A DNA stretch of 17,824 nt from an uncultured Bacilli bacterium (GTDB lineage Bacteria; Bacillota_I; Bacilli_A; RF39; UBA660), in the NCBI GenBank assembly GCA_910587065.1, contig CAJUMA010000022.1, positions 1 through 17,824 on the forward strand. Reading direction: 5' to 3'. The position numbers were made by a program, and so were the translations under genes. Every line of letters begins with the position of its first letter. Within the stretch, counting starts at the first letter, position 1. Shown piece by piece: positions 15,472 to 17,824 of this stretch. The notes under the pieces were generated by a model that saw only the letters and a list, made by a program, of their open reading frames with translations, did not search any database and was not told the origin of the DNA.

Positions 15472-16311
15472 TTACCTCTTTTTACTTAATAATATATCTA
15501 ATGCAGACATACTCTTAAGTAACTTCTTTTGCATATAATTAATATTATGATAAGTTGTATGATAATAAAATGCACTTTCAGAAAACATTCTCTTTTTCTT
15601 AATAGTTTTAAAATTCTTATCAACACTTACAGAATATAGATGCTTAATTTTAACATCATTGCATAAAACAATATCTAATCCTTTTTTTCTTATCTTATTG
15701 CATAATATAAAGTCTTCAAAGTATAAAAAAACATTTTCATCCATAAAATTTATACTCTTTAGAGTTTCACTATTGATAAGAAAAAAACAAGTGGATAATA
15801 CCTGAACGGAACTAGTCTTGCCACTGTAGTATCCGATTTCATAATATAATTTCCTCGGATCTATAAAGTTCTTTATGATAGGCGTTAAAGCTAATATATC
15901 ATAATTAACTGTAACATCTTTTCTTCCCTTTAAAATATTTCCTCTTTCAAGTATTTGAGGTCCTACTAAACCAACAGACTTTTTATTAAGTTCACAAACT
16001 AAAGCAATTATATCTTCCTCAGATAATATAACAACATCCGAATTGCTTACAATTATATTACATTTTTTATACTTGTCTATTAAATAATGAGAACCAACAT
16101 TAATAGCCCCACTATAGCCCAAATTACCTTCATTATAAATGACTGTAACATTTTTATAACTCATAGTTGATAATAATTCGATTTGATCTTCTCTTGAATA
16201 ATTATCTACAACAACAATTTCTTCTAAGCATGAATAATTGCAGACATTATCTATAAGATGTTTAGTTGACTTACAATCATTATAATTAACAATAAGAAAA
16301 CAATTCTTCAT
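15472..16311 (-). CDS. GT2-type glycosyltransferase, rhamnosyltransferase-like
   Basis: The 279-residue protein (from the ATG at 16311) belongs to the GT-A fold GT2 family, close in layout to WbbL-like rhamnosyl and related inverting transferases. Landmarks: LIVNYND at the start, VVVDNYS (33-39), NEGNLGYSGAINVG (60-73), the donor/metal site SNSD (89-92), and NVFLYFEDFILCNKI (193-206), where ED supplies the catalytic base. Residues about 170-180 form a hydrophobic segment; there is no signal peptide. A GTG three codons upstream (16320) is in frame, but the AGGGTGG Shine-Dalgarno fits the ATG and the promoter leaves almost no leader for the GTG. It is the first gene of a GT2-GT4 operon for a surface polysaccharide or glycolipid. 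Confidence 0.92.
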   Translation of the reverse strand: MKNCFLIVNYNDCKSTKHLIDNVCNYSCLEEIVVVDNYSREDQIELLSTMSYKNVTVIYNEGNLGYSGAINVGSHYLIDKYKKCNIIVSNSDVVILSEEDIIALVCELNKKSVGLVGPQILERGNILKGRKDVTVNYDILALTPIIKNFIDPRKLYYEIGYYSGKTSSVQVLSTCFFLINSETLKSINFMDENVFLYFEDFILCNKIRKKGLDIVLCNDVKIKHLYSVSVDKNFKTIKKKRMFSESAFYYHTTYHNINYMQKKLLKSMSALDILLSKKR

Positions 16312-16316
16312 ACTTA

Positions 16317-16323
16317 CCACCCT
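16317..16323 (-). promoter_or_regulatory. Shine-Dalgarno that fixes the GT2 start
   Basis: AGGGTGG on the minus strand lies 5 nt before the ATG at 16311. The in-frame GTG at 16320 falls inside this site and has no Shine-Dalgarno of its own. Confidence 0.7.
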
Positions 16324-16329
16324 ATAATC

Positions 16330-16358
16330 ATTTTAACATTTATTTTAAGTTATGTAAA
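16330..16358 (-). promoter_or_regulatory. Promoter of the GT2-GT4 operon
   Basis: Minus-strand TTTACA (16353-16358), 17 bp, TAAAAT (16330-16335) with an extended TGT just before the -10. The leader would be about 12 nt to the ATG. Confidence 0.8.
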
Positions 16359-16442
16359 TTGCTAACAAAACTCACAAAATTAAAACAAGTACAAAAAATG
16401 TTAGTTTTATTTTACTTTTGGACTAGATTTTTTTAAAATTTA

Positions 16443-16451
16443 TGTTATAAT
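16443..16451 (+). promoter_or_regulatory. Extended -10 promoter of the tRNA-Lys gene
   Basis: TGTTATAAT: a perfect -10 with the TGn extension, 22 bp before the tRNA. No good -35 is at normal spacing, which the extension can compensate. Confidence 0.65.
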
Positions 16452-16473
16452 TAAGAAGTGCTTATGAGGAAAT

Positions 16474-16549
16474 GTCTCCTTAGCTCAGTTGGTAGAGCAA
16501 CTGACTCTTAATCAGTGGGTCTAGGGTTCGAATCCCTAAGGGGACACCA
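16474..16549 (+). tRNA. tRNA-Lys(CUU)
   Basis: Acceptor GTCTCCT pairs with AGGGGAC, then discriminator A and encoded CCA. Anticodon stem ACTGA/TCAGT encloses loop CTCTTAA, anticodon CTT, which reads AAG. The D arm (GCTCAGTTGGTAGAGC) and T arm (GGGTTCGAATCCC) are standard; 76 nt. Confidence 0.96.
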
Positions 16550-16575
16550 TTTTTATTATTTTTGTTATATTTTAC

Positions 16576-16604
16576 TTGATAAATAGCAAAGTATTTGATA
16601 AAAT
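16576..16604 (+). promoter_or_regulatory. Promoter before tRNA-Ile
   Basis: TTGATA (16576-16581), 17 bp, TAAAAT (16599-16604), 21 bp before the tRNA. tRNA-Ile and tRNA-Glu can thus be made independently of tRNA-Lys; no hairpin terminator is seen after tRNA-Lys. Confidence 0.7.
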
Positions 16605-16625
16605 TAACTAGTAGCAGAGCAAAAT

Positions 16626-16702
<77 letters not shown>

Positions 16703-16711
16703 TTTTGTAAT

Positions 16712-16788
16712 GGCCCGTTGGTGAAGTGGTTTAACACACATGCCTTTCACGCATGCATTCATGGGTTCAAATCCCGTACGGGTCACCA
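16712..16788 (+). tRNA. tRNA-Glu(UUC)
   Basis: Acceptor GGCCCGT pairs with ACGGGTC (one G-U), then A and encoded CCA. Anticodon stem CATGC/GCATG encloses loop CTTTCAC, anticodon TTC. T arm GGGTTCAAATCCC; 77 nt. Nine bp after tRNA-Ile, so co-transcribed with it. Confidence 0.96.
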
Positions 16789-16799
16789 ATTTGTAAATT

Positions 16800-16822
16800 A
16801 ACTCCTGAGAAGGAGTTTTTTT
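16800..16822 (+). terminator. Terminator of the tRNA cluster
   Basis: AACTCCT (16800-16806) pairs with AGGAGTT (16811-16817) around a GAGA loop, followed by T residues to 16822. Confidence 0.9.
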
Positions 16823-16845
16823 ATATCTTCATAATGAATTTGCAA

Positions 16846-16873
16846 TAGACTTTCTCTTACTGCTTCATATACT
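16846..16873 (+). promoter_or_regulatory. Probable promoter of the lysin gene
   Basis: TAGACT (16846-16851), 16 bp, TATACT (16868-16873). The leader would be about 20 nt and carries AAGGGAG before the ATG at 16901. Confidence 0.55.
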
Positions 16874-16900
16874 ATAGTAGTTTTAGAAGGGAGAAATAAT

Positions 16901-17680
16901 ATGCAATATTTAAAGTATCCAACTAAGGTTATGAATATTACTCAAAACTATAGTGGAACGACATCCCATAGTAGTGCATCATTAGGTAGCCCAAAGTCTT
17001 ATCCTATTGATGACAACTGTGGAAATGCAAAAAGAAGTAATTTTTATGCACCTTGTGATTTGAAAATAAAAAGAATTTATGGAGTAGGAAATGCAGGAGT
17101 TAATGCTGTATGGTTAGAGTCAAAAGAAAAAGTGAAATTAGCGAATAATAAAGAATCCTATGTAACAATATTAATTGTACATGGAGAAGATGAAGATTTA
17201 AAAAAATTAAAAGTTGGAAAAGTATTTAAACAAGGTGAATATCTTTTTAAAGAAGGTCGTGATGGTTTTGATAGAGGATTTGCAAGTGGGTATCACTTCC
17301 ATATAGAAGTAGCAACTTGTAAATTTGAAGAACTTGAAAATAATGGTTGGAGAAAAAATTCAAAGGGAAGTTGGGTAATTAGTAGAAAAGCAATAAAACC
17401 AGAAGATGCCTTTTATGTAGATTCTAACTTTACTACCATTAAAGATTCTGGTGGTTTACAATTTAAAATGCTTCCAAAAGAAAAGGATGAGTATTATCCA
17501 AAATCGAATTATCAGGGAACTTCTATTACTACTGCGCTTAATCAATTAAAAATAGACAGTTCTTTTGCGAATAGAGAAAAAATTGCTAATAAGAATGGCA
17601 TTAGTAATTATAGAGGTACTTCCACCCAAAATACAAAACTATTAAATTTAGTACAACAAGGAGTTTTGAAAAAAATATAA
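16901..17680 (+). CDS. M23-type peptidoglycan endopeptidase (phage-lysin-like)
   Basis: The 259-residue protein carries an M23 (LytM-like) zinc endopeptidase domain, which cuts peptide cross-bridges in peptidoglycan. The full active-site set can be placed: H23 in TTSHSS and D37 in YPIDD as metal ligands, H94 in LIVHGE and H132 as catalytic histidines, and H134 in GYHFHIE as the third ligand. Residues about 198-259 look like a small wall-binding module, with NYQGTS (203-208) echoed by NYRGTS (237-242). There is no signal peptide or membrane segment, which is usual for phage endolysins released by a holin but unusual for a chromosomal wall enzyme. No holin, tail or integrase gene is visible. 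It lies just after a tRNA cluster, has its own promoter and Shine-Dalgarno (AAGGGAG), and ends in a terminator. It could be a prophage remnant or a domesticated lysin. Confidence 0.85.
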   Translation: MQYLKYPTKVMNITQNYSGTTSHSSASLGSPKSYPIDDNCGNAKRSNFYAPCDLKIKRIYGVGNAGVNAVWLESKEKVKLANNKESYVTILIVHGEDEDLKKLKVGKVFKQGEYLFKEGRDGFDRGFASGYHFHIEVATCKFEELENNGWRKNSKGSWVISRKAIKPEDAFYVDSNFTTIKDSGGLQFKMLPKEKDEYYPKSNYQGTSITTALNQLKIDSSFANREKIANKNGISNYRGTSTQNTKLLNLVQQGVLKKI

Positions 17681-17705
17681 AAGACTATCTTTTAAATAGT
17701 CTTTT
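17679..17705. terminator. Bidirectional terminator after the lysin gene
   Basis: AAAAGACTAT (17679-17688) pairs with ATAGTCTTTT (17696-17705) across a 7-nt loop. The lysin stop (17678-17680) and the stop of the convergent gene (17704-17706) both touch the stem. Confidence 0.8.
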
Positions 17706-17824
17706 AAAATGGAAATTTATAATTTAAAATGTTTTGAATAGTTTCTTCTAGGAGATTATCTAGTTCTTCTTTTGTATAATATTTTAAAACTTTAGAACTA
17801 ATTCTAGGAATGCTAATAAATTGA
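17704..17824 (-). CDS. 3' end of an unknown gene (partial)
   Basis: The minus strand is open from the window edge to a TAA at 17704-17706, giving 39 residues: QFISIPRISSKVLKYYTKEE and then an amphipathic helix (LDNLLEETIQNIL) ending NYKFPF. Codon use looks like the neighbouring genes, and the end coincides with a bidirectional terminator, which supports a real gene convergent with the lysin. The start lies outside the window. Too little is visible to name a family. Confidence 0.55.
   Translation of the reverse strand, partial: QFISIPRISSKVLKYYTKEELDNLLEETIQNILNYKFPF

Noticed and set aside
16312..16320. GTG start for the GT2 gene
   Set aside because: The codon lies inside the Shine-Dalgarno of the ATG at 16311, and the promoter would leave almost no leader.
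16312..16473. Riboswitch or leader RNA upstream of the GT operon
   Set aside because: The promoter leaves only about 12 nt of leader, and the rest is AT-rich without paired elements.
16550..16625. Additional RNA gene between tRNA-Lys and tRNA-Ile
   Set aside because: The gap holds only a promoter; no cloverleaf or stable stem is seen.

Overview
This is an AT-rich stretch of a low-GC Gram-positive-like genome. The Smc protein is about 980 residues, as in Mollicutes and shorter than the roughly 1190 of Bacillus Smc. Tryptophan is encoded by TGG and no recognised gene is interrupted by TGA, so the genetic code looks standard. Of 14 visible stop codons, 12 are TAA, 2 are TAG and none is TGA. The best guess is an uncultured, wall-containing relative of the Mollicutes/Bacilli border (for example RF39-like gut lineages). 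That placement is inference from content, not a phylogeny.

Layout. 1-1226 (minus): unknown soluble coiled-coil protein ending in a 21-bp/7-residue Pro-rich tandem repeat that runs off the window. 1370-4966 (minus): rnc-smc operon (RNase III, chromosome-organising Smc). 5074-6862 (plus): a two-gene unit of a ZnuA-like lipoprotein with degraded metal ligands and a DHH phosphoesterase. 6873-7042: tRNA-Ser(GCU) with a consensus promoter and its own terminator. 7112-7675 (plus): an unknown charged protein. 7706-14170 (minus): four surface-related genes: a two-pass membrane protein, an arylsulfotransferase-like beta-propeller, a giant 768-residue prepilin-like protein and a zinc-ribbon single-pass membrane protein. 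14274-14477 (plus): small basic protein. 14488-16311 (minus): a GT2-GT4 glycosyltransferase operon. 16474-16788 (plus): tRNA-Lys(CUU), tRNA-Ile(GAU), tRNA-Glu(UUC). 16901-17680 (plus): M23-type lysin without a signal peptide. 17704-17824 (minus): 3' end of an unknown gene.

How they fit together. The core genes (rnc, smc, tRNAs, DHH nuclease) are housekeeping. The block 8819-14170 looks like an envelope/surface module: a pseudopilin-like giant exported protein and a membrane-anchored sulfotransferase-like propeller are 17 bp apart and should be co-transcribed. The glycosyltransferase pair probably builds a surface glycan. No pilus assembly ATPase, prepilin peptidase, ABC transporter or integrase is visible to go with these parts.

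The most unexpected pattern is regulatory. Four unrelated genes (rnc, the zinc-ribbon gene, the 67-residue gene and the GT2 gene) share a -10 element only 15-18 nt before the ATG and a GGTGAT/GGTGGT-like Shine-Dalgarno immediately before it. This implies leaders of only about 10 nt. No gap between genes exceeds about 165 bp, and each of the larger gaps holds promoters and/or terminators, described below.
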